Assembly (NCBI GenBank): GCA_041485905.1
Contig: JBGPKK010000269.1
Span: 1-5,345, forward strand
DNA length: 5,345 nucleotides
Reading direction: 5' to 3'
Source of the DNA: JAHFUI01 sp041485905
GTDB lineage: Bacteria > Acidobacteriota > Vicinamibacteria > Vicinamibacterales > CAVVIG01
Positions 1 to 5,345 of this stretch are shown here, in pieces. The stretch's first letter is position 1. Every line of letters starts with the position of its first letter. Below the pieces are notes generated by a model that did no database searches, had not been told where the DNA came from, and saw nothing but the letters and a program-made list of their open reading frames with translations. The translations under genes and the position numbers were made by a program.

Positions 1-734
1 AGATCCGAAAGCCCATGAAAACGGGATCTGGCGGCAATCGATGCGTTGGAGAAGCCAAAGTACTTGAGATCACGGCCGTCGTAAGCGTGGCAGTCCGAAC
101 AGTGGGCGCGAATCTGCGGGGCATTTGGGAGGGTGCTTGCCTTGAGGTGGGCGCTCAGCCAAAGTTCCTGCCCGGCCCGTATGGAATCGGGATCGCGCAA
201 GGGCGGCGTCCACGTGTCGGGGTCTTCCTGCGTGAATGCGTCAGGCTCCAGAACCTTGCTCGAATCACCGGTAAGAAGATTGAAGGCCACTACTCGAAAA
301 CCGCTGACGACCCCATCGGACTGGTTGAAGCGGAACCGAATAGTGTTGGCGCCCTCAACCACGGCGTCCGCAGGGAGCGTCAGGGTCACCTTGAGCGTCG
401 AGAAACCCCCGCCTATTCCGCCATAGCTCTTGCCAGGCTCCGCGACGGCGACTGTGTCGTTGTTCAGAGAAAACCAGGCGCTCTTGTTGACCTGGACGCT
501 CACCATGTCGGCGTAGCTCAAACCATGGATCTGCATCCACAGCGACCGAACCTCGCGCGCGCGCCGATCCGGAACTTCGACGGTAACACTCGATGTTGTG
601 CCGTTCTCACCCACAATCTCGACGGGAAGAGTCACGGTCGTCCCGAGGGTTGCGACGCTCGCCAGGCACGAAGTGAAAACGGCCACCGCGAGAGTCGCGG
701 CAAGACGCTGAAGTCTCGTCCCTGGGATTTCCAT
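1..734 (-). CDS. Exported c-type cytochrome domain protein, 3' end outside window
   Basis: Reading the minus strand from an ATG at 734 gives 244 codons without a stop, running off the left edge. The N-terminus looks like a Sec signal peptide: Arg at residues 7 and 10, then a hydrophobic stretch at about 11-28. Cleavage after SVA (28) is plausible. Cys23 in FTSC could instead be an atypical lipobox, making it a lipoprotein. Residues about 32-155 are rich in alternating hydrophobic and polar residues and look like a beta-sandwich domain with a Gly-rich loop (GGIGGG, 105-110). Residues 183-195 (DSIRAGQELWLSA) resemble the opening helix of a cytochrome c domain. The motif CSDCH (212-216) is a classical covalent heme c site, followed by a DGRDLKYF-type segment seen, from memory, in exported cytochromes of soil bacteria. 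The axial ligand and the C-terminus are outside the window. The next in-frame stop upstream of the ATG is a TGA at 794-792, with no better start between. It is transcribed divergently from the ankyrin operon. The substrate is unknown; an electron-transfer role is inferred from the heme motif only. Confidence 0.85.
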   Translation of the reverse strand, partial: MEIPGTRLQRLAATLAVAVFTSCLASVATLGTTVTLPVEIVGENGTTSSVTVEVPDRRAREVRSLWMQIHGLSYADMVSVQVNKSAWFSLNNDTVAVAEPGKSYGGIGGGFSTLKVTLTLPADAVVEGANTIRFRFNQSDGVVSGFRVVAFNLLTGDSSKVLEPDAFTQEDPDTWTPPLRDPDSIRAGQELWLSAHLKASTLPNAPQIRAHCSDCHAYDGRDLKYFGFSNASIAARSRFHGLSD

Positions 735-755
735 TTTGGCTACCGGCTTCGGGCC

Positions 756-785
756 ACTATACTCCCCGCCGCCTTCCTTTTTCAG
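756..785 (-). promoter_or_regulatory. Candidate sigma70-like promoter for the minus-strand cytochrome gene
   Basis: On the minus strand, TATAGT (761-756) matches the -10 consensus at five of six bases. CTGAAA (785-780) matches the -35 consensus at four of six, with an 18-base spacer. Transcription would start near 750, leaving a short leader of about 15 bases before the ATG at 734. No clear Shine-Dalgarno sequence lies in that leader. The match is by eye and such matches arise by chance, so this is tentative. Confidence 0.35.
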
Positions 786-804
786 CGGCGCTCAAATCCA
801 CGAT

Positions 805-819
805 CCGGCGACTCGCCGG
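805..819. promoter_or_regulatory. 15-bp dyad in the divergent intergenic region, possible operator
   Basis: The sequence CCGGCGA-c-TCGCCGG is a perfect inverted repeat with 7-base arms around a single central base. It lies 20 bases upstream of the candidate -35 of the minus-strand gene and about 200 bases upstream of the ankyrin gene. The one-base centre fits a dimeric protein-binding site better than an RNA hairpin. A second, weaker CCGG pair (816-819 and 825-828) follows directly. Binding by a regulator is inference; in GC-rich DNA a dyad of this length can occur by chance. Confidence 0.3.
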
Positions 820-938
820 CAACACCGGTAGGTCCCCGCAAGTACTCATTTTGCGCCTGTTAACCGAAGGGTTCCGTGAAACTTCAGGACGGGGCACCTA
901 GTCCGCAAGTCTTAGCTGCGCCGGGGCGTCCAACGGTG

Positions 939-944
939 TAAGAT
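939..944 (+). promoter_or_regulatory. Weak -10 candidate for the ankyrin-DUF1592-DUF1552 operon
   Basis: TAAGAT at 939-944 matches the sigma70 -10 consensus at four of six bases and sits 77 bases before the ankyrin start. It is followed at once by the 8-base palindrome CAGCGCTG (945-952), which would overlap the transcription start. No good -35 hexamer lies at the usual spacing; the nearest TTAGCT (912-917) is 21 bases away. This is only the best available candidate. The rest of 735-1020 shows no ORF with coding character and no clear RNA structure. Confidence 0.2.
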
Positions 945-1020
945 CAGCGCTGCCACGACCCGGTCGCGAGCCGGTTGCTCGACGCTCGTTCGCTGGACTT
1001 TTGAAGAGGCAGGGCCTGAG

Positions 1021-2709
1021 ATGCGCACTCCACGGACTTCCAGATGGCTGCTGACGTCGTTGCTGTCGCTCGTCATCCTGCTTCCCGCCGTGGGCGGACA
1101 AGCCGCCGCCGACAGCCCCCTGGTCGCTGCCGCCGAGAACGGCGACCTCCGGGCTGTTCGCGCGCTGATTGCCAAGCGCGCGGATGTGAACGAGCACGCG
1201 CGCGACGGGTCCACGGCGATTCTGTGGGCGACCTACCATTCCAATCTGGAGATGGCGCGGGCGCTCATTGCCGCGGGTGCCGCCGTCAACACGCCGAATC
1301 ACTACGGCATCACGCCGCTGCTTCAGGCCAGCCGCTCGGGTGATGCGCCCCTCATCGCGGCGCTGCTGAAGGCTGGGGCCGACCTCGCGGTCACCCATCC
1401 TGACGGCGAGACGCCACTCATGGCTGCGTCGCGCACCGGCCACCTGGACGCCGTGCGGCTGCTCCTCGATGCGGGCGCGAACGCGAACGTCAACGCTGCC
1501 GACTCGTACCAGCAGGAGACGGCACTCATGTGGGCGGCGGCGGAAGGTCACGGGGACGTCGCCACGGCGCTGCTAAAGGCGGGCGCGGATCCCAATCGCA
1601 AGGCTCACGTCACCGCCATCGATGAACGGAAGCATGGCGACCACGCAACAGGCGGCTTCACGGCCCTGATGTTTGCCGCTCGCAACGGGCACACGGATGT
1701 CGCCAGCGCGCTCATCAAGGGCGGGGCCGATCCGAAGCTGACCAACGGCGACGGCCTCACGGCGACGATGGTCGCCATTGTCAACGATTGGTTCGATCTG
1801 GCGGGCAAACTGGTCGACCTCGGCGCCGACCCGAACGACGGGTCGTTGTACTTCGCCGTTGACATGCACGATGCCACGACCGACATGCGCGCCCACGACG
1901 GATCGCGGCTGCGCGCGACCCATCCCAACAAGCTGACCGCGCTCGACCTCGTCACGCTGCTGCTCGATCGCAAGGCCGATCCGAACAAGCCGTTCGTCGG
2001 CCAGATGCACTCCACCACGCTGTGCTGCGACCCCGAACAGAACGCGTCGCCGTTCTATCGCGCGGCCCAGGCGTCCGACGTCGAAGCGCTGAAGTTGATG
2101 CTCGCGCACGGTGCTCAGGTCGAATGGAGTCCGACCGAGGTCAAGAAGGCGGCGAAAGCCGGAGCCGCGGCGGGCGGCGGCGGCCGCGGGAACCCCAATA
2201 TTGGAAAGACTCCGGTCATGGTCACGATGACCGGTGGTCGGGGCGCGGCGTTCGCCGCCGGTCCCGGGTTCGGCCGTCTCGGACCTCCGCCCTTCCGTGA
2301 GGCATCGAATCGTGAGCCGCTCGACGCGATCAAGGTTCTCCTTGCCGCCGAGGCGAACCCGAATACCAAAGCACCGGACGGCGCGACGCCGCTGCACCAG
2401 GCGGTCCAGGCCCGACAGGTGGAGATCATTCGCGCGCTGGTCGGAGCGGGTGCGAAGCTGGACGCGACCAACAAAGACAATCTGACGCCGCTGCTGCTGG
2501 CCGAAAAACCCGAGCCTCCGCCGCCAACAGGCAACAACAACGATCCGGACACGTTCAAGCCCAAGCGGGACACGCGCGAGGCGGTGATCGCAGCCGTGCG
2601 CGAGCTGATGCATCTCGGTCCCAACGACCCCGCGCCTGTGCCGCCGCCGGTCGCCGAAAGCAAGGAGGCTGACGACAAGAAGGCCGACGACAAGAAGGCC
2701 GACCAATGA
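1021..2709 (+). CDS. Sec-exported ankyrin-repeat protein
   Basis: The 562-residue product begins with a signal peptide: Arg at 2, 5 and 8, hydrophobic core about 9-22, cleavage probably near GGQAAA (25-30). Most of the rest is ankyrin repeats with the typical TPLMxAxxxGHxDxxxxLLxAGAD pattern. Repeats begin at about residues 32, 64, 97, 130, 166, 213 and 246, then divergent ones near 274-321 and 342. After a Gly-rich insert (about 372-425) they resume at about 431, 455 and 488. The C-terminus has a Pro-rich linker (498-502), one predicted helix (518-531), a second Pro-rich stretch and a Lys/Asp tail (548-561). Ankyrin repeats bind proteins and have no catalytic role of their own. Export and coupling to cytochrome and Tat-exported partners suggest a periplasmic scaffold or chaperone, which is inference. 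The only cysteines are the vicinal pair C335-C336. The start is supported by the signal peptide and by AGAGG (1005-1009) and AGGG (1011-1014) upstream. The stop overlaps the next gene by four bases. Confidence 0.93.
   Translation: MRTPRTSRWLLTSLLSLVILLPAVGGQAAADSPLVAAAENGDLRAVRALIAKRADVNEHARDGSTAILWATYHSNLEMARALIAAGAAVNTPNHYGITPLLQASRSGDAPLIAALLKAGADLAVTHPDGETPLMAASRTGHLDAVRLLLDAGANANVNAADSYQQETALMWAAAEGHGDVATALLKAGADPNRKAHVTAIDERKHGDHATGGFTALMFAARNGHTDVASALIKGGADPKLTNGDGLTATMVAIVNDWFDLAGKLVDLGADPNDGSLYFAVDMHDATTDMRAHDGSRLRATHPNKLTALDLVTLLLDRKADPNKPFVGQMHSTTLCCDPEQNASPFYRAAQASDVEALKLMLAHGAQVEWSPTEVKKAAKAGAAAGGGGRGNPNIGKTPVMVTMTGGRGAAFAAGPGFGRLGPPPFREASNREPLDAIKVLLAAEANPNTKAPDGATPLHQAVQARQVEIIRALVGAGAKLDATNKDNLTPLLLAEKPEPPPPTGNNNDPDTFKPKRDTREAVIAAVRELMHLGPNDPAPVPPPVAESKEADDKKADDKKADQ
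2662..2703 (+). repeat. 15-bp tandem repeat encoding the K-K-A-D-D tail of the ankyrin protein
   Basis: Three phased copies begin at 2662, 2677 and 2692, the last lacking three bases. The first copy differs from the others at two positions (GAG for AAG, GCT for GCC). Each unit reads Lys-(Lys/Glu)-Ala-Asp-Asp, so copy-number change would stay in frame. Each unit also starts with a purine-rich Shine-Dalgarno-like core: AAGGAGG at 2662 and AAGAAGG at 2677 and 2692. The last of these lies 7 bases before the start codon of the next gene. Confidence 0.85.
2692..2709 (+). promoter_or_regulatory. Ribosome binding site and ATGA overlap coupling ankyrin and DUF1592 genes
   Basis: AAGAAGG (2692-2698) lies 7 bases before the ATG at 2706. 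That ATG shares bases with the ankyrin stop TGA (2707-2709). This stop/start overlap is the standard layout for termination-reinitiation coupling and fixes the start of the downstream gene, which is also supported by its signal peptide. Confidence 0.7.
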
Positions 2710-5201
2710 AGAGCGTGCTGGCGACTGCGGCCCTGGTCTGTGCCGGCGCAGCGGCGCTGCTGGCGCAATCGCCGAGCGCCACGCGTGCGAAGTCGGTGAC
2801 CCGCGCCAGCGCGCAGTCGCTGTCACCAGCAGCCGAAGCGGCGAAATACCGAGCCTGGGTGAATCAGTACTGCGTGGGTTGCCATAACAGCCGCACGGCA
2901 TCACCGGCCAACGAGCCGTTGAACCTCGAGTCGGCCAGCCTGGACGAGGTGCTGCCCGGCGCGGCGACGTGGGAGCGCGTGCTCCGCAAACTGAGCGTGC
3001 GCGCGATGCCGCCCCAGGGCGTGCCGCACCCGAAGGAACCCGAGTACGCGGCCTTCACCAGCTGGCTGGCCGGATCGCTCGACCGCGCCTGGGAGGGGCG
3101 GAGCACTCCGGGCCGCTACGTGGTGCATCGCCTGAACCGCACCGAATACGGCAACGCGATCCGCGACCTGCTGGCGCTCGACATCAACGTGACCGAGTTG
3201 CTGCCGAGCGACGGCGCGAACTTCGGCTTCGACAACATCGCGGATTCTCTCAAGACGTCGCCGTTCCTGCTCGAGCAGTATCTCACCGCCGCGCAGCGCA
3301 TCAGCGCGATGGCTGTGGGCGATCCGAACGTGCGGCCCGGGACGACCGAGTATTCGATCAGCCGTGAATTCACCCAGAGCGCGTACATCGACGGCCTGCC
3401 GCTCGGCACACGGGGCGGCACCGTGATCCGTCATGTGTTTCCGGCCGACGCCGAGTACAAGCTCTCGGGGCGACTGGTGAGGGGTGTAGAGGAAGGCTAC
3501 GCCGGCGTTGAGGGGAACGACCAGCCGCACACATTCGTCATCACCGTTGACGGCGCCGAGGTGTACTCTGCTCAGATCGGCGGCCTCAAAGACCACGAGG
3601 TGCAGGCCAGGGACATGAACGAGGCGAAGGTGCTGATCGACGCGCGGATGACCGGACGTGTCGCCGTCACCGCGGGGCCGCACGACGTGGGCTTCACGTG
3701 GAAGGAGAGACCGTTCGAGCGGCAGGATGTGTGGCAGCCCGCGCTGCGCGACAGCCAGGAAGTCCACATGATTACCGGCCTGCCACGGTTGAAGACCGTG
3801 GGCGTCGAAGGCCCCTACAAGGTAACGGGGGTCAGCGCCACGCCAAGCCGCGAGCGGCTCTTCGTGTGTCACCCGGCGGCGATCTCCGAAGAGCCCGCTT
3901 GCGCCGATAAGATCCTCACGAACCTGGCACGGCGCGCCTACCGGCGGCCGGTCACGGCCGCCGATGTCGAGGCGCCGATCGTGTTCTACAAGCAGTCGCG
4001 TCAGAGCGGCGCCAACTTCGACGCCGGCATCCGCGCCGGGGTCGCGCGTATTCTGGCCAGCCCGTCGTTCCTCTACCGAATCGAACGCGATCCGGCCGGA
4101 CTCCAGGCAGGCGCCGCGCACGCGGTCAGCGACGTCGAGCTCGCCTCACGCTTGTCGTTCTTTCTGTGGAGCAGCATCCCGGACGAGAAGCTGCTGAACC
4201 TGGCGACGGCCGGCCGGCTTCGCGAGCCCGGCGTGCTCGACGCCCAGGTGCGTCGCATGATCGCGGACAAACGCGCCGATGCCCTGGTCAGCAATTTCGC
4301 CGGGCAGTGGCTGCAGCTGCGCAACCTGGAGTCGAAGGTCGCTCCCGACCTGCTGCTCTTCCCCGATTTCGACGACAACATCCGGAAGGCGTTCCGCCGC
4401 GAGACCGAGCTGTTCTTCGCCTACATCATGCGCGAGAACCGAAGTGCCCTGGAGCTGCTGAGCGCCGACTACACGTTCCTGAACGAGCGACTCGCCAAGC
4501 ACTACGGCATCCCCGGGGTGTACGGCGAGCGCTTCCGCCAGGTGAAGCTGACCGATCCGAACCGGCGAGGCCTTCTGGGACAAGGGAGCATCCTGTCGCT
4601 GACCGCTGTTGCGACCAGAACCTCGCCCGTGTTTCGCGGAAAGTTCGTTCTGAGCGCGCTCCTGGACACGCCGCCGCCCCCGCCGCCGCCGAACGTGCCG
4701 ACGCTAGAGGAAAGCAACAAGGGAGCGGCGACTGCACCGAAGACGGTAAGGGAGCAGCTGGAGCTGCACCGGAAGAATGCGGTCTGCGCGTCCTGCCATC
4801 GCATCATCGATCCGCCCGGCTTTGCGCTCGAGAACTTCAATTCTGTGGGGCAGTGGCGCGATGCGGGCGCCGATGGCTCGCCGATCGATACCGCTGGAGT
4901 GCTGGCGGACGGGTCCAAGGTGGATGGGCCGGCAGCGCTGCGCGACGCCATCCTGAGCCGGCCCGATGCGTTCGTCACGACGCTCACCAATCGGATGTTG
5001 ACCTACGCCTTGGGCCGCGGGATCGAACCGTCCGACATGCCCGTCGTCCGGAGGATCGTGAAAAAAGCGGCGCAGAACGATTACCGCTTCGAGTCGATCA
5101 TCATCGGCATCGTCCAGAGCCCGTTATTCCAGATGCGGACCAGGCTGGAGCCGTCCGAAACGATCAACACAGTCGCACAAGCGAGGGTACAGCAGCCATG
5201 A
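2706..5201 (+). CDS. Exported DUF1592-family protein with two CxxCH heme motifs (PSCyt/PSD domains)
   Basis: The 831-residue protein starts with a Sec signal peptide (about 1-20, cleavage near LLA-QS). Domain order by recognisable motifs is as follows. A cytochrome c-like PSCyt1 region (about 46-125) has CVGCH (56-60) and MPP (101-103) as a likely axial Met. DUF1587/PSD3 (about 138-201) contains HRLNRTEYGNAIRDLL. A beta-rich insert (about 235-335) could be a carbohydrate-binding-like module. DUF1595/PSD5 (about 399-460) contains ARRAYRRPVT and SPSFLYRIE. DUF1592/PSD4 (about 474-600) contains ELASRLSFFLWSSIPDE and YTFLNERLAKHYGI. DUF1588/PSCyt3 (about 617-718) contains RRGLLGQGS, a seven-proline run (656-662) and CASCHRIIDPPGFALENF with the second heme motif (694-698). 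DUF1585/PSD2 (about 737-809) contains TYALGRGIE and SPLFQMR. C388 and C399 are not heme cysteines and may form a disulfide. All family domains are present and the length looks full. The reaction is not established as far as I know; di-heme periplasmic redox function is inferred. It sits mid-operon, overlapping both neighbours by four bases. Confidence 0.95.
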   Translation: MKSVLATAALVCAGAAALLAQSPSATRAKSVTRASAQSLSPAAEAAKYRAWVNQYCVGCHNSRTASPANEPLNLESASLDEVLPGAATWERVLRKLSVRAMPPQGVPHPKEPEYAAFTSWLAGSLDRAWEGRSTPGRYVVHRLNRTEYGNAIRDLLALDINVTELLPSDGANFGFDNIADSLKTSPFLLEQYLTAAQRISAMAVGDPNVRPGTTEYSISREFTQSAYIDGLPLGTRGGTVIRHVFPADAEYKLSGRLVRGVEEGYAGVEGNDQPHTFVITVDGAEVYSAQIGGLKDHEVQARDMNEAKVLIDARMTGRVAVTAGPHDVGFTWKERPFERQDVWQPALRDSQEVHMITGLPRLKTVGVEGPYKVTGVSATPSRERLFVCHPAAISEEPACADKILTNLARRAYRRPVTAADVEAPIVFYKQSRQSGANFDAGIRAGVARILASPSFLYRIERDPAGLQAGAAHAVSDVELASRLSFFLWSSIPDEKLLNLATAGRLREPGVLDAQVRRMIADKRADALVSNFAGQWLQLRNLESKVAPDLLLFPDFDDNIRKAFRRETELFFAYIMRENRSALELLSADYTFLNERLAKHYGIPGVYGERFRQVKLTDPNRRGLLGQGSILSLTAVATRTSPVFRGKFVLSALLDTPPPPPPPNVPTLEESNKGAATAPKTVREQLELHRKNAVCASCHRIIDPPGFALENFNSVGQWRDAGADGSPIDTAGVLADGSKVDGPAALRDAILSRPDAFVTTLTNRMLTYALGRGIEPSDMPVVRRIVKKAAQNDYRFESIIIGIVQSPLFQMRTRLEPSETINTVAQARVQQP
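5183..5201 (+). promoter_or_regulatory. Ribosome binding site and ATGA overlap coupling DUF1592 and DUF1552 genes
   Basis: GAGGG (5183-5187) lies 10 bases before the ATG at 5198, which overlaps the DUF1592 stop TGA (5199-5201). This is the second ATGA junction in the same operon. The twin-arginine signal that follows directly supports this start. Confidence 0.6.
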
Positions 5202-5345
5202 TCATTACAAAGAAGCATCTGTCCCGCCGCACGTTCATGCGCGGCACGTTTGGCGCCGCGATGGCGCTGCCCCTGCTGGAGGCGATGGTGCCGGCGCTCA
5301 CGGCGCAGTCGCGCACGGCGGCGAGCGCGCCGTTCCGGTTCGGCG
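5198..5345 (+). CDS. Tat-exported DUF1552 (HXXSHH family) protein, 3' end outside window
   Basis: Only the first 49 codons are present. The N-terminus is a clear twin-arginine signal: Lys5, Lys6, then SRRTFMRG at 9-16, followed by a moderately hydrophobic segment (about 17-36) with a possible cleavage after LTA (36). The sequence ALPLLEAMVPALTA and the mature start near APFRFG are what I expect of DUF1552 proteins, which regularly sit directly after DUF1592 genes. The family call rests on this N-terminus and on the gene order, since the domain itself is outside the window. Tat export suggests that the protein folds, possibly with a metal cofactor, before leaving the cytoplasm; that is inference. 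A DUF1501 or other Tat-exported protein is the main alternative. Confidence 0.8.
   Translation, partial: MIITKKHLSRRTFMRGTFGAAMALPLLEAMVPALTAQSRTAASAPFRFG

Noticed and set aside
15..863. 282-residue + strand open frame at the left end
   Set aside because: It is antisense to the minus-strand frame that has a signal peptide and CSDCH. Its own translation has no recognisable domain, and its N-terminal stretch does not look like an export signal or a known fold.
837..873. Small stems CGCAA/TTGCG (837-855) and AACC/GGTT (862-873) as a terminator or riboswitch
   Set aside because: The stems are only 4-5 base pairs, have no following T-run and do not combine into a known RNA fold. Both flanking genes point away from this region, so no terminator is expected here.
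958..976. Imperfect ACCCGG/CCGGTT stem in the ankyrin leader
   Set aside because: It has four contiguous pairs plus one beyond a mismatch, with a 7-base loop. This is common in GC-rich sequence and does not cover the ribosome binding site.
898..1551. 217-residue minus-strand open frame covering the ankyrin gene start
   Set aside because: It covers the ankyrin signal peptide and first repeats. It has no domain and an Arg-rich shadow composition.
1573..2904. 443-residue minus-strand open frame opposite the ankyrin gene
   Set aside because: It is rich in Arg, Gly and His, as expected of the complement of a GC-rich coding frame. It lies opposite a gene with clear repeats and spans two genes' junction.
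3867..3902. C388 and C399 (VCHP...PACA) as a possible third heme site
   Set aside because: The spacing is not CxxCH. A cysteine pair like this recurs before the DUF1595 domain in family members as I remember them, and fits a disulfide better.
2901..4121. 406-residue minus-strand open frame opposite the DUF1592 gene
   Set aside because: It mirrors a strongly conserved multi-domain family on the + strand. Its translation shows no domain and has antisense-type composition.

Overview
The window is GC-rich and densely coding. It looks like a chromosomal segment from a soil or sediment bacterium with many exported c-type cytochromes. The gene trio on the + strand is a Sec-exported ankyrin-repeat protein, a di-CxxCH DUF1587/1595/1592/1588/1585 protein and a Tat-exported DUF1552 protein. 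From memory this arrangement is typical of Acidobacteriota, especially Vicinamibacteria-like genomes; Planctomycetes and Verrucomicrobia carry related DUF1592/DUF1552 pairs. The taxonomic call is inference; there is no rRNA or other marker here.

Layout. Positions 1-734 hold the 5' part of a minus-strand gene that runs off the left edge. It is open for 244 codons, begins with a signal peptide and carries a CSDCH heme-binding motif, so it is an exported cytochrome c-type protein. Positions 735-1020 are a divergent intergenic region with weak promoter candidates for both directions and a 15-bp dyad. Positions 1021-2709 encode the 562-residue exported ankyrin-repeat protein. Positions 2706-5201 encode the 831-residue DUF1592-family protein. 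Positions 5198-5345 are the start of a DUF1552 (HXXSHH) protein that runs off the right edge.

The three + strand genes are joined by two 4-base ATGA stop/start overlaps, so they are almost certainly one translationally coupled operon. All four products carry export signals (three Sec-like, one Tat), so the cluster acts outside the cytoplasm. The two cytochrome-bearing products supply possible redox centres. The DUF1552 protein leaves through Tat and is therefore presumably exported folded. The ankyrin protein is the natural candidate for a periplasmic scaffold or chaperone. The biochemical reaction is not known to me and cannot be read from the sequence.

No mobile elements, CRISPR arrays, tRNAs, rRNAs or convincing terminators were seen. 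The most notable points are the cytochrome gene on the left edge, the coupled ankyrin/cytochrome/Tat operon, a 15-bp tandem repeat whose units each carry a Shine-Dalgarno-like core, and a lone vicinal Cys-Cys pair in the ankyrin protein.
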